Shown here piece after piece: positions 41,897 through 51,924 of a DNA stretch of 64,000 bases; the stretch's first letter is position 1, and the number at the start of each line of letters is the position of its first letter. The position numbers and the translations under genes are program-made. The stretch comes from Metamycoplasma sp051549855 (GTDB lineage: Bacteria > Bacillota_I > Bacilli_A > Mycoplasmatales > Metamycoplasmataceae), in the NCBI RefSeq assembly GCF_051549855.1, contig NZ_CP196080.1, forward strand, positions 434,001 to 498,000, read 5' to 3'. The notes under the pieces were generated by a model, which saw nothing but the letters and a program-made list of their open reading frames with translations, was not told where the DNA came from and made no database searches.

Positions 41897-42265
41897 ATGT
41901 ATGAAATTGAAATAAAAAAATCTCGTTTTTTGGCATATGTTTATTCTGTTAGTAACGAAAACCAAATTCACAACTATTATGCACAACTGTATAAAGAACA
42001 CAAACGTTGTCGTCACGTTTGTTATGCATATCGAATTAAAAACAATGATGGTTCAATGAGCGAAAAAGGTTTTGATGATGGCGAACCAAAAAACTCAGCA
42101 GGATTGCCTTTATTGAATTTATTACAGCTTAAAAATGTTGAAAACTTGGCAGTTTTTGTTGTTCGTTACTTTGGTGGAAAATTGTTAGGTCGCTCAAAAT
42201 TGCCAGGAGCTTATATTAAAGCTGCCAAAGAAGAAATTGAAACTTTTTTAAACACACAAAAGTAA
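41897..42265 (+). CDS. YigZ/IMPACT N-terminal domain protein (short)
   Basis: The protein of about 122 residues starts MYEIEIKKSRFLAYVYSV and has the UPF0029/IMPACT core HKRCRHVCYAYRI, SEKGFDDGEPKNSAGLPLL, VVRYFGGKLLG and GAYIKAA. The second (DUF1949) domain of about 80 residues in E. coli YigZ is missing; a short form is usual in mollicutes. A perfect TATAAT at 41877-41882 puts the start of transcription at about 41889, so the mRNA is nearly leaderless; a TTG at 41891 in frame is an alternative start. Confidence 0.87.
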   Translation: MYEIEIKKSRFLAYVYSVSNENQIHNYYAQLYKEHKRCRHVCYAYRIKNNDGSMSEKGFDDGEPKNSAGLPLLNLLQLKNVENLAVFVVRYFGGKLLGRSKLPGAYIKAAKEEIETFLNTQK

Positions 42266-42267
42266 TT

Positions 42268-42303
42268 AGAAAAATAGACAGGCAAGAACCTGTCTATTTC
42301 ACT
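42268..42303. terminator. Bidirectional terminator between yigZ and the Cys-rich gene
   Basis: Eleven-pair perfect stem AAATAGACAGG/CCTGTCTATTT (42272-42282 with 42289-42299), loop CAAGAA. T-tail TTTTTC on the minus strand. Confidence 0.85.
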
Positions 42304-42307
42304 ACAA

Positions 42308-42424
42308 TTAGCAGTTGCATTTTTCTTTGCAGCTACATTTTTGGTCAACTTTGCAATTGCATTGGGTTTCTTTGTTTTCACATTTGCATTTGCAAGCTGT
42401 TTTTTCTTTACAGCATGATCCCAT
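42308..42424 (-). CDS. 38-residue cysteine-rich, metallothionein-like protein
   Basis: Starts MGSCCKEKTACKCKC and ends SCKEKCNC, TAA stop at 42308-42310. Eleven Cys in 38 residues, arranged as one CC, one CxCxC and three CxC pairs, with Lys/Glu/Asn between and no aromatic residue or TM segment: the composition of metal-thiolate proteins. A perfect ribosome site (AAGGAG, 5 nt from ATG), its own TATAAT at 42457-42462 overlapping the 3' end of pyk, and a strong terminator show that it is a real transcribed gene although far below usual length cut-offs. Metal binding (Zn/Cu) is inferred. An unrelated small metal-carrier or redox buffer is also possible. Confidence 0.8.
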   Translation of the reverse strand: MGSCCKEKTACKCKCENKETQCNCKVDQKCSCKEKCNC

Positions 42425-42465
42425 ATTAGCTCCTTAATTTGTTTTTTTATAAAACCATTATAGAA

Positions 42466-43848
42466 CTAAAAAGTTAAAATTTTGCTATTTTTTTCAGTAA
42501 AAATTGAATTTTTTAGTTTTTCTGAAGAAAATCCTGACTTTTTGAACTCATCATACGAAAGAAGTTGTTTTTGAATGTTGATGTTGTAATCAATTCCGAA
42601 TCTTGTTTTAAGATTTTCGTCATTTACGAAAACAATCATTTCTTGTTTTGGACGATATTTAGCTAAGGTTTTAAGCTTGTTAATATCGTTTTGTAAGAAA
42701 ACAATAAGGTATTTACTTTCATCGTTAAATAGTTCTAGAGCCATATCATAAGCTCATTTTTCAGATTCATCAGCATAGTTAAAGATTTTAGTAATGTAAT
42801 TTTTGAATTTAGTAGGACAGTGTAAAATATCTTCATTTGCTGCTTGATTTACTTTATGCATTACTTTCACTGCTTCTAATGGGAAGTTTCCACTTGCAGT
42901 TTCGCCACTTAACATTGTTGAATCTGCACCCAGTTCATTAGCTCAATAAATATCTGTTACTTCAGCTCTTGTAGGTAATGGATTTTTTTCCATTGAGTCT
43001 AGCATCTGAGTAGCAACAATAACTGGTTTTTTGGCTTTTAAACATTTTTTAATAATCATTTTTTCAACTCTAGGAACTTCGTAAAAAGGAATTTCTAATC
43101 CTAAGTCTCCACGTGCAACCATGATTGAATCACTGTGTTCAATTATTTCATCGATGTTGTTAACTCCACTTTGAGACTCAATTTTTGAACAAATTTGAAT
43201 ATTATCTCCACCATGTTTGTGCATGTAATTTCTTAGTTCAATCAAGTTTTCTTTATTATTAACAAAACTTGCAGCGATAATGTCAACACCATACTCAATA
43301 CCAAATAAGACATCATCACGATCTTTTTGTGACATAAATGGTAGTGAAAATTCAACTCCAGGAATGTTAATTCTCTTGTTAGTTTTTAGATTGTGGCTAT
43401 TATTTGCTTTGACAAATACTGAACTATTTTCAATTTTAATTACTTTAGTTTGTAATTTACCATCATCTAATAGAACTGTGTCACCCACTTTTAAGTCTTT
43501 ATGCATTTCATAAGAGACACAAACTCTTTGACTGTTTCCTACCATTTCTTTGTATTGACTAGGGTCACACACAAGTTCCAATGTTTGATCTTTTTGAATA
43601 GGTTGAATATCATTTAACATTTTTCCTATTCTGATTTCAGGACCTTTAGTATCAAGCATTAAAGATACGTTGACTCCTAACTCATCACTTGCTTGACGAG
43701 CTAAATCAAATTTGTGTTTGTGGTCTTGTCCGCTTCCATGGCTAAAGTTTGCTCTGACACAAGTTATACCATTTGAAAGCAACGATTTCATGGTTTCTAA
43801 ATTATCACTTGAAGGGCCAATTGTGGCTACAATTTTGGTTTTTTGCAT
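42466..43848 (-). CDS. pyk: Pyruvate kinase
   Basis: Last glycolytic ATP-forming step, phosphoenolpyruvate to pyruvate. The 460-residue protein starts MQKTKIVATIGPSS, with RANFSHG, LMLDTKGPEIR, the metal-binding SKIESQSGVNN and VARGDLGLEIPF, and ATQMLDSM. The C-terminal allosteric domain is short and lacks the extra PEP-utiliser domain. TGA Trp codons at 42943 and nearby cut the standard frame. The neighbouring deoB runs the other way. Confidence 0.96.
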
Positions 43849-43959
43849 TGTCTTTAATTTCTCCTTATTTCATTCTTTTTGCTTAGTATTAAAATTTTAC
43901 CCCATATATCATAATTGTGAAAAATGTGTAATAAAATTAAGGAGTACAAAGGAGATAAA

Positions 43960-45153
43960 ATGCCTAAATTTAAACGTATATTTATGTTGGTAACTGATGG
44001 ACTAGGAATTGGTCCTGAACCACGTCAAGAAGAATTTGGAGACAAGGGGGCTAACTCATTTTTACACGCCTCAGAAGTCTTACCTTACAAAATTCCTACA
44101 TGATATAAACTAGGAATTACTGAAGTTGCAAAAATGGCAGGACACGTGCCAAGAAATAAAAAACCGCTAGCATATGTTGGAAGAATCCATGAACTTTCAA
44201 ATGGAAAAGATACACTGACAGGACACTGAGAAATGATGGGAATTTTGACTAAAACCCCAAGTCCTCAGTTTCTTGAAAATGGATTTCCAAAAGAAATGCT
44301 AGAAGCGTTATCAAAAGCTTGAGATAATCGTAAGCTTATTGGTAACAGAGCAGAAAGTGGAACAGTAATTTTAAAAGAATTAGGTCAAAGATCAATGGAA
44401 ACTGGAGAAATTATTGTTTATACATCAGCTGACTCAACATTGCAAATTTGTGGGCACGAAGAAGCATTAGGACTAGACAAACTAAATGAATATGCTAAAA
44501 AAGCAAGAGAAATTTGTTCATCTAGACCAGAATGAAATGTAGCAAGAGTTATCAGTCGCCCATACATCGGACAAAATGGTGACTTTACTCGTACATTTAA
44601 CCGCCACGACTACGCTAACGTGCCACCGAAGAGGACTTTACTAGAGGATTTACAAGCAAAAGGTGTTGAAACTATTGGAGTTGGAAAAATTAAAGATATT
44701 TTTTCAGGAGTAGGAATCCAAACAATTTATGGACCTGCAAGTGACGATGAAAATATGGATATCGCTATCGACATTGCTTCTTCTGATTCGACTAATCAAT
44801 TTGTTTTTGTCAACTTAGTTCAATTTGATAGCCACTACGGACACCGTCGTAATCCTACTGGATACAGTGAAAACATTTCACGTCTTGACATTAAACTAAC
44901 AAAACTAATAAATGCAATGCGAGAAGATGACTTATTGATTATGACTTCAGACCATGGAAATGATCCTACTTGACCAGGAAGTGATCATACACGTGAAGCG
45001 TTACCACTGACAGTATTTTCGAAATCTTTCACAAAACCACATGCTTTCAAACAACCACTGATGGGTTTAGGAACAGCCGGAAACATTGTTGCTCGTAACT
45101 TTGATTGTCCATTACTAGAAACCGGTGAAGACATTTTTGACCAACTGATCTAA
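43960..45153 (+). CDS. deoB: Phosphopentomutase
   Basis: Interconverts ribose/deoxyribose 1- and 5-phosphates in nucleoside salvage. The 397-residue protein starts MPKFKRIFMLVTDGLGIG, with the metal-binding Asp in VTDG, SADSTLQI around the phosphorylated Thr region, DSHYGHRRNP, LLIMTSDHGNDP and GSDHTREALPL. Length matches. Two ribosome-site-like sequences (AAGGAG and AGGAG) precede the ATG. Trp codons are TGA. Confidence 0.95.
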
Positions 45154-45161
45154 TTTCCATA

Positions 45162-45190
45162 ATGAAAGGCAAGAATTTCTTGTCTTTTTT
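45162..45190 (+). terminator. Terminator of deoB
   Basis: Stem AAGGCAAG/CTTGTCTT (45166-45173 with 45179-45186, one G-U), then a run of T. Confidence 0.75.
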
Positions 45191-45221
45191 TGTGTCTTGT
45201 TTAGAGTTATAAACTGGCCAA

Positions 45222-45250
45222 AAGCATAAAAAACTCCACATTAGTGGAGT
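45222..45250 (-). terminator. Terminator of the long surface-protein locus
   Basis: Stem ACTCCAC/GTGGAGT (45233-45239 with 45244-45250), ATTA loop, then TTTTT on the minus strand. Confidence 0.8.
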
Positions 45251-45289
45251 AAAAAGAGTTTATTTGTTTTTTTTGAATGTTTTTGCTAT

Positions 45290-48200
45290 CTAGCTTTGCT
45301 CACTGGTTTTCAATTTTTCCTGACGCTCTTGTTCCAATTGTTTGATTCTTTCAATTTCTCTTTGCAATTTGTTTACCGGTTCTTTGACATTAGTTTCATT
45401 TATATCTTTTCCATCTAAGTGGTTTGCATTTTCAATGGCTTCAATTAATTCTTGTGTATATGGTGATCCATTTTGTCTTAGCTCTCATAATAAAGCGTCC
45501 GCTACTCAGAATCCTTCTTTATTTGCTCAATTTATAGCAGGCAAGGCATGGAAAAATTTGCTCTTGTACGATCAAATGAGTCCAGGGTTTCCGTCTTCTC
45601 TTAGTTGTTCATTAGCCATAGGATTATATTTTGCTAACATTCATTTAACATCAGATACATAAGCTGCACCAGGATATTTATTCGCATAATATAAAATGGC
45701 ATTAGCTTGTTTATTGTATGTATTCTTAGCAGAAACTATATTATTAATATTATTCAGCTTATTAGCTATGTCTTTTAATTCGCTTAAAGGCATATTTGGA
45801 TCATTTAGCTTTTCAGTATATTTAGATGACATATTGTTTACAAATTCAGTCAGTTTAGGATCATTTGGGCCATCTATACTTGCAATAGTGTTTTTTAACG
45901 ATAAACGATTGTTTAATCTTTGTTCTTCTTTTAGTTTAGAATTTGCAAAATTTTTAGCTTTTGCTGTTAGTACATCAACTTTTTCTTTTGAAGGCGAATC
46001 TGAGTTAATTAAGTAACTTGCTTCACTTATTGCTTGAGTCACTTCATTTCTAATATTTGCTAGATTTGTTTTTTCTGGTATATCTTGAGACGCAAAATCA
46101 TTATTAACTTTTTCCAGTAACGAATTAGTTTCGCTTAATGTTGTTTCCAAATTAGTTTTTACTAGTGTAGCATTGTTTTTAATAAGTTCAATCTTAGCTG
46201 CTTCAAATTTCTCACTTAAATTTTGGTGTGATTCAAACATTGTTGCTGCTGAATTAGAATTCTTAGCAGACTGAGTAGAATTTAGCTGATCTTTTAGTGC
46301 TTTTTGCGTTGTTGTTAAGTTTTGTTGTACAGCGTTTTGTGATAATCAGCTGCTTACCTGAGTTTCTAGGTTAGTTATCTTATTTTTTAATATGTTCTTA
46401 TTTTCATCTTCAAGATTATTTAGTCTTGCATCTGCATCAACTATTCACTGTTTAGCTTCACTTACATTGATATTTTCTTTACCAATTGCATCGTTTAACT
46501 CTTGCACCAAAGCATTAGCTTTTGACTTAATTTCTTGCAGTGTCGAAGGTTGATTTGCGAAATTTTGTACTTTATTTAAGTAATATTTCATTCCTTCTTT
46601 AGCAATATTCAAGTTATATGCGTCCAAACGGTTTTCCAAATTTACTACTTGTGATGTATCTATTTGCGCTTCATTTAATAATTGTTTTGAATTTTCTGAA
46701 ATTGAAGATACTTCAGTCAAGTAACCTTGTTGTTTCGCTTTTTCTACATATTTATTCAATGAAGCATTGTTCTCTACATTAATGCTTTCAGTAATTTTTG
46801 CAAGTCTTACTCTCTTTAATTTAGCATCTAAATCTTCTGTTATTGTGTCAAAGTCATCTTTATTAAGTTCGTTCGAATTGCTTTTAACCTTTGCATCCGA
46901 TAGGGCGTTGTTTAAGCTAGTTAGTGAAGATTTTAGAATTCCAGAAGAATTAGAAGGACTATTTACTAAACGATTGTTTTCAACAGAATTTGTGTTTAGT
47001 CACGCTTCAACATCGCTAATTTTTTGTTTTAGATTTATATTGGCATTCTCATTTTGAGCATTAGTATATGCATTTTTTAAATCTTGAAGTTTTTGTTTCA
47101 ATTCTTCAGGAGAAGTTTTACTACTTTCAATAGAATTTTTTGCTTCATCTAGCAATTTAGTCATTTTATTCTTAGGATTTTGGTTACTTGAAGGGCTGTT
47201 GACAAAGTCTTCAATATCTTTGATTAGTTCTTTGCCTTTTTGCTTATCAATGTCGTGATCTAATTCTTTTATTTCCTCTTCCAACTTTTTAATTTCAGCA
47301 TCGCTTATACTATCTTGTGAAGCCATTTTTTTAGCTTTGTCTGCTAATTCTTTCGCTTTTTGATTTAATTCTGTGTTATTTTCAGTCAGCTGGTTGATTT
47401 TTTCTAACTCTTTGTCAAGAATTTCTTTACTATTATCAACTTTTGCTTTGTTAAGACTTTGATCTAAATCATTTAATAACTTATCAATTTGATCTTTATC
47501 TAAATCTTCAAGTTTTGTACCATTTTGTACTTCTTTTATTTTTTCTTTTAGTTTTGTTTTATATTCTTCAGGAAGATTTTCTAATACTTTGTTTGTTTCT
47601 TCAATCTTGTCTTTTAAATTTAAGTCACTGTTAGTTTTTTGTGCATCATCAATGGCTTTATTAAGATCTTCAATTGCTTTTCCTAAGTCTTCCTGACTAA
47701 TTTCGTTGTTTTCGATTTTTTGTTTTAAAGTACCTAATTTTTGACTTAGTTCTTCTTTTGCTTTTGGTTGATTTAGACTACTATTGCCATCAAGTAGTTG
47801 TTGAGCTTTTGCAATCAGATCACTACCTTTTTGTTGTTCTAAACTTTTGGCTAATTGTTGTTTTAATTTGTCAGTAGTTTCTTCAAGTTGTTTAACTGTT
47901 TCATCACTTATTTGTGACTCAGTGTTTAAATTTCTCACTTTTTCTAACAGCTTGTCATACTCCTCTTTTATTGCTTTGATTTTTGGATCATTATCATTAT
48001 CTTTTAACTCATTGTTTACTTTTGACTGTAGATTATCCAGTTCATTCTTTTTGTTCTCAAGTTTTGCTTTGTTAAGTGCATCTTTTAATGCTTGAACCTG
48101 ATTACTTAAATCACTAGCTTTTGAGTTTTGATTATTGAAATTGTTATCAAAATTTTTACTAATGTCTTTTAATTTGTCTTTTAGGTCAGTTATAAGTTTA

Positions 48201-49327
48201 GGATCAACACTAGAGTTATTCGCTTCAATTCAGTCTAAAATGGTGTCTTTTTCAGTATTAAAGCCTTTAGCTTGTTGTGCTCTAGCACTAGCATTTTCTA
48301 GATTTTCAATAGCCTTGTTGTATGTCAATGTAGTTGGGTTATTTAGATTTGAATTGTCTTCAATTACTTTGTCTAGGTATGCATTTAAATTTTCATCAGT
48401 GCTATTTTTTCTTAACTCTTTAACGCTAGTTAGGAGCTTATCATAGTTAGATTTTGCTAGTTGTTGCAAGTCTTTGACTTCGTTATTAGCATCTTCAACA
48501 GCTTGATTAATAGCATTGTTTAGTGTTGTTAATGCTTGCTTGTTCTTTGCATCAACTGTGTTTTGATCTTGCAAGGCTTTCTTCAGTTTTTCGATGTTTT
48601 CACTCAGTGCGTTACTTGGTTTTTGGTTATTAAGTTCTTCTAAAAATTTAAGCGTTTCTTGAGCCTTATCTAGTGACTTTTCTAAATTGTTTTTAGCTTC
48701 TTGTAACTCTTGGTTTTGAATGTTTTTAATTTCTTCGATTGCTTTATTAATTTTCTTGGTTATGTCTTCTAAATTACTTGTTGAACCATCGCTTGCAACT
48801 GAATTATTTTTCAATATATCTTGTAATTTATTCTTTAGATTTGAGTCTGTATCAGAATTACTCAATGAATCAATAAGTTTGTTTGCATCACCAACAGCTT
48901 TTCGATGTTTCAAGCTTTCAAATTCTTTTTGAATTTTTTCAATCTCAGTGTTTAAATTGTTAGTAGCTTGTTTTTTATTTTCAGTAGTTGACGAGTTAAC
49001 AAAATCACTATTATTTTTTTCGATAGCTTCTTGTAGTTTTTGTTTTAGTGAATGAGTATCAACGTCAGTGTTGTTAGATAATGACTCTAATAAATTTTGT
49101 GCTTGTTGTTGAGAAGCATCGTTTGCTTCTTTTGTTTGAGTATTTTCAATAATTTGATTGTTAATATCACTGATAATTTTGTCTAAATCTTTATTTTTTT
49201 CAATAATAGCCTTTAAATTATCATTGTCAGAAGCTGTATTTGACTCAATAGAGTTAGAATATTGTTCTTTTTGATTTTCATCTAATTTTTCAATCAATTC
49301 GCTTGCTTTTGATGATTTACTGCGTGA
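45290..49327 (-). pseudogene. Downstream part of a giant coiled-coil surface protein, cut off by an in-frame TAA
   Basis: Open frame of about 1,345 codons continuous in frame with the 201-residue ORF upstream, separated only by one TAA (49328-49330). It consists of many helical repeats of roughly 70-80 residues rich in Lys, Glu, Asn and Leu, many of which contain patterns like LKEKIxEVQxGTxLEDL and SNQNPKNKMTKLLDEAKN. The C-terminal 200 residues are less repetitive and carry aromatic residues (NKEGFWVADALLW), so probably a distinct domain. No ribosome site or ATG near the break; the first usable codon is TTG at 49295. Trp codons are TGA. Likely non-functional unless the TAA is read through. 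Confidence 0.7.
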
Positions 49328-49933
49328 TTATTCTTTAGCAACTTCTTTATTTTGAGTCACTTGTGACTTAACATTGGACAATTTATCGTTTAATTCTTTA
49401 GTTAATTCCTGAATTTTGTCAGCGTCATTATTTTCACTGGCTTTTGCTATGTCATTTTTATTTTTTGTTATGAAATCAGTTAGCTGTTGTTTTTCTTCTT
49501 CTGAAAGATTGTTTTGATTATCTTTTATGAAATTGTCAATTTCAGTCACTACTTTTGTGTTTTCTTCAATAGGTTGCAAAACTGCTTGCTTTTGTTTTTC
49601 TCTTAGCTCTGTTCTGTAGGCTAGATTCTCTTTTGCTTTGGCTAGTAAGTCTGTTAAATCATTGTTATCTTTTTCAATCTGACTTTGATTTGTATAACTA
49701 TTCTTTGATTGGATTACTGATTCATATTTTTGATTCAATTCTTGGTATTCATTGTTAGAGTTATTTTCTGTTAAAAAGATTGCAACTTCTTGCAATGTTT
49801 TATCTAAATTTTTTGTGTTTAAAGCACTTGTTTTTTGATGCGAACGTGATGCTATCACATAAGCAACAGAACCTCCTATAACTAGTGTGCTTAGTATCGA
49901 TAGGATGATTGCCATTTTTTTAGTTTTCTTCAT
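49328..49933 (-). CDS. N-terminal fragment of giant coiled-coil surface protein
   Basis: The 201-residue product starts MKKTKKMAIILSILSTL: a basic then hydrophobic signal-anchor (residues 7-28) without a lipobox Cys, then charged helical sequence (YESVIQSKNSYTNQS) and a stop right after VTQNKEVAKE. The frame is open again on the other side of the TAA for more than 1,300 codons, so this looks like a nonsense mutation in an original protein of about 1,547 residues. The start has AAGGAATTT upstream. Phase-variable promoter candidate upstream. Confidence 0.7.
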   Translation of the reverse strand: MKKTKKMAIILSILSTLVIGGSVAYVIASRSHQKTSALNTKNLDKTLQEVAIFLTENNSNNEYQELNQKYESVIQSKNSYTNQSQIEKDNNDLTDLLAKAKENLAYRTELREKQKQAVLQPIEENTKVVTEIDNFIKDNQNNLSEEEKQQLTDFITKNKNDIAKASENNDADKIQELTKELNDKLSNVKSQVTQNKEVAKE

Positions 49934-49978
49934 TAAATTCCTTAGACTTTTAGAGATGATGTGTAAAAAAGTTTTTGA

Positions 49979-50007
49979 AGTATATCAAAAAAAAAAAAAA
50001 AAACAAA
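49979..50007 (-). promoter_or_regulatory. Promoter with a 17-nt homopolymer spacer
   Basis: On the minus strand, -10 TATACT (49979-49984) is preceded by GA and then 17 T (plus-strand A17 at 49987-50003); the base positions where a -35 hexamer would fall are TTTGTT (50002-50007). The tract therefore lies between -35 and -10. Length changes of the tract would alter promoter spacing. The 306 nt between 49934 and 50239 hold no gene. Confidence 0.55.
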
Positions 50008-50169
50008 TTGGTGCAAAAAAGTTGCAATATGACCTTCTTTTTGTCCTTTTTGTTCTCATAAATAAGTCTTTTTGTTTTTATTCTCGATTTTTTGCACAAA
50101 CTTTTAAACGCAAAAGTCAAAAAAATCCTCAAAACAATAACTTTCAATTAATTTGAACAAGAAACTTTT

Positions 50170-50230
50170 AAAAAAAAAAAAAAAAAACACTCAGTGCTGA
50201 CTAACTAAATTCTTGTCAGTAGCATGAGTG
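50170..50230 (-). terminator. Terminator of the M28 peptidase gene with an 18-nt T tract
   Basis: Imperfect stem between 50188-50201 and 50215-50230 (outer pairs CACTCA/TGAGTG, inner GTCAG/CTGAC), followed on the minus strand by T18 (plus-strand A18 at 50170-50187). Confidence 0.65.
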
Positions 50231-50239
50231 ATTTTGGTG

Positions 50240-51814
50240 CTAAATTAGTAAGTTGACAACCTTACCTTCATTATCTTTAACACTAATGATTTTAAAGTAG
50301 TCAATCAATAGTTCATAAACAACATTCATTTGCTCGTATAGTTTGTTACCAATGTTTGCTTGAACTCAGTCTAAACGGTCTAAGTCTGAGTGTCAAATGT
50401 TACCAGCAACTACCATATCTTCTCTTTTTATTCCTTCTGGTAGATCATAAACATCAACTATTGAACCATTTAATTTACTTTTTACTAGCTCAACGTTTTT
50501 TCCATCTTTAGTAATTCAAGCTTTCGGATTAGTTACTTGCGAATATCCATCAAAAGAACCATAATTTGATTTAATAGCGAAGTTTGTTGCTTCTATGTAA
50601 GCGACAGGGATAACTACTTCAGTACAAAACGGGGCATGATCAGATCAATAACCAGTCTGTCCTGGTTTATATTCACCTGCAGTGTAGTATGGGTGAATTT
50701 CTAATAGATAATCTGGTCTATTAGCGAGTAAGCTTTTTGCTCTTGAAATGGCATGTAATTGATCTCTAATTGTGCTATCTGTATTTGAGTAAAACATTTT
50801 AGCATCTGGTGAGTGAACATACAATACATCTCCACCGGCAACAGTATCAAGATTTATCATTCCAACGGAATTATCTTTCATACTATTTTTGTTGTTATCT
50901 GAACTACTTAAAAATTGTTTAACGAATGCATAAGAACCTAGTTTTCCTAATTCCTCAGCATCGACAAAAACAAAGTGCAATCTAACTCCTAAGTCTTCAC
51001 GATTTTTTTCATCTGAGTAATATTTCAGAAGTGCTAAATTTACTGCAACTGAAGTTGCATTATCAGTCGCTCCTCAAGAACTCTTGTTAGGTCCTTGAGC
51101 TGTTGAGTCATAGTGTGAAGCAATATAGAAATCTTTTGGTTCAGTTCCTGCTTCAAAGTTTTTAGAACTTGGGTTAACTGTTACAATAAGATTTGTTCCA
51201 AGGTTGTTATATGTCTTTGAAGTGTGGAACAAGAAACCTTGTGAAACTAATCCATCTTTTTTCATTAAATCATGATATCTATTTCTTTGCTCTAAAGAGT
51301 TGTTGTAAACAATTCAAGTTTTGTCAGATAGTTGCGATTCACTTGTATCTTGACCTAATGTTCAAGTTGCAACTTCTTTGCTTGTAGATTCATCTTTAGA
51401 AACTGAAATTACGCTTTGATTTGGGTATGAAAATTCTGGAGTATGGTCAGTGTATCCTAGATTAATAACTTGTTGCTTGATATATTCATAAGCGTGCAAA
51501 CTACCATAGTTTTTATCTTCTTTTACATCAGCATCCAAAGGATACAACCTTTTCAAGTTTTTATTTGTCAACTGCTCTTGATCAATTGCAAATGTTTCAC
51601 TGTTGTAGTTTGTAATGTTACTTTTATTTCCGGCTCAACGTCCTTTAGTTTGTTCTAAAAGACCATTGAAAATTTTAGTTGTAACAAATTTATTGATATC
51701 AACACCATCCTTACTTTTTTCAATGTTTTGGCAAGACAGCATGACTGCTGAAAGTGGGCTTAAAATACTCGCAAGTGCCAAACCTGAAAGTATCATTTTA
51801 TGTGTTTTTTTCAT
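50240..51814 (-). CDS. M28-family metallopeptidase, probable lipoprotein
   Basis: The 524-residue protein starts MKKTHKMILSGLALASILSPL with a lipobox ending VMLSC (Cys about residue 28). Zinc-peptidase motifs in M28 order: FYIASHYDST (His, Asp), WGATDNATS, FVDAEELG (catalytic Glu pair), NLDTVAGG and WSDHAPF (last His). It should be an exported aminopeptidase or amidohydrolase that releases amino acids from host peptides. The substrate is not predictable. Frame intact with TGA Trp codons at 51362, 51074, 50645. Confidence 0.88.
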
Positions 51815-51884
51815 TTCTTCCTTACAAATTTTGTTTATTAGACAAACTTTTAAAAAGTGTCCTAATTAAATTATAAACAAGAGA

Positions 51885-51924
51885 AATAAAAAGTAAAGGA
51901 ACAGGTCAAATTATGCCTGTTCCT
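51885..51924 (-). terminator. Terminator overlapping the end of the RNase J gene
   Basis: Nine-pair stem AGGAACAGG/CCTGTTCCT (51897-51905 with 51916-51924). The RNase J stop codon (51911-51913) lies in the loop and the final Glu-Gln-Ala codons in the stem. T-rich tail on the minus strand. Confidence 0.8.

Noticed and set aside
45047..45241. Minus-strand frame over the 3' end of deoB
   Set aside because: Overlaps the conserved end of deoB and two terminators; a shadow frame.
45290..49327. Tandem nucleotide repeat array in the long surface gene
   Set aside because: The 70-80-residue helical repeats are similar in pattern but too diverged at DNA level to call exact tandem repeats by eye.
49950..50156. 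Short frames over the homopolymer region on both strands
   Set aside because: They consist mostly of poly-Lys or poly-Phe read from the A/T tracts and have no ribosome site.
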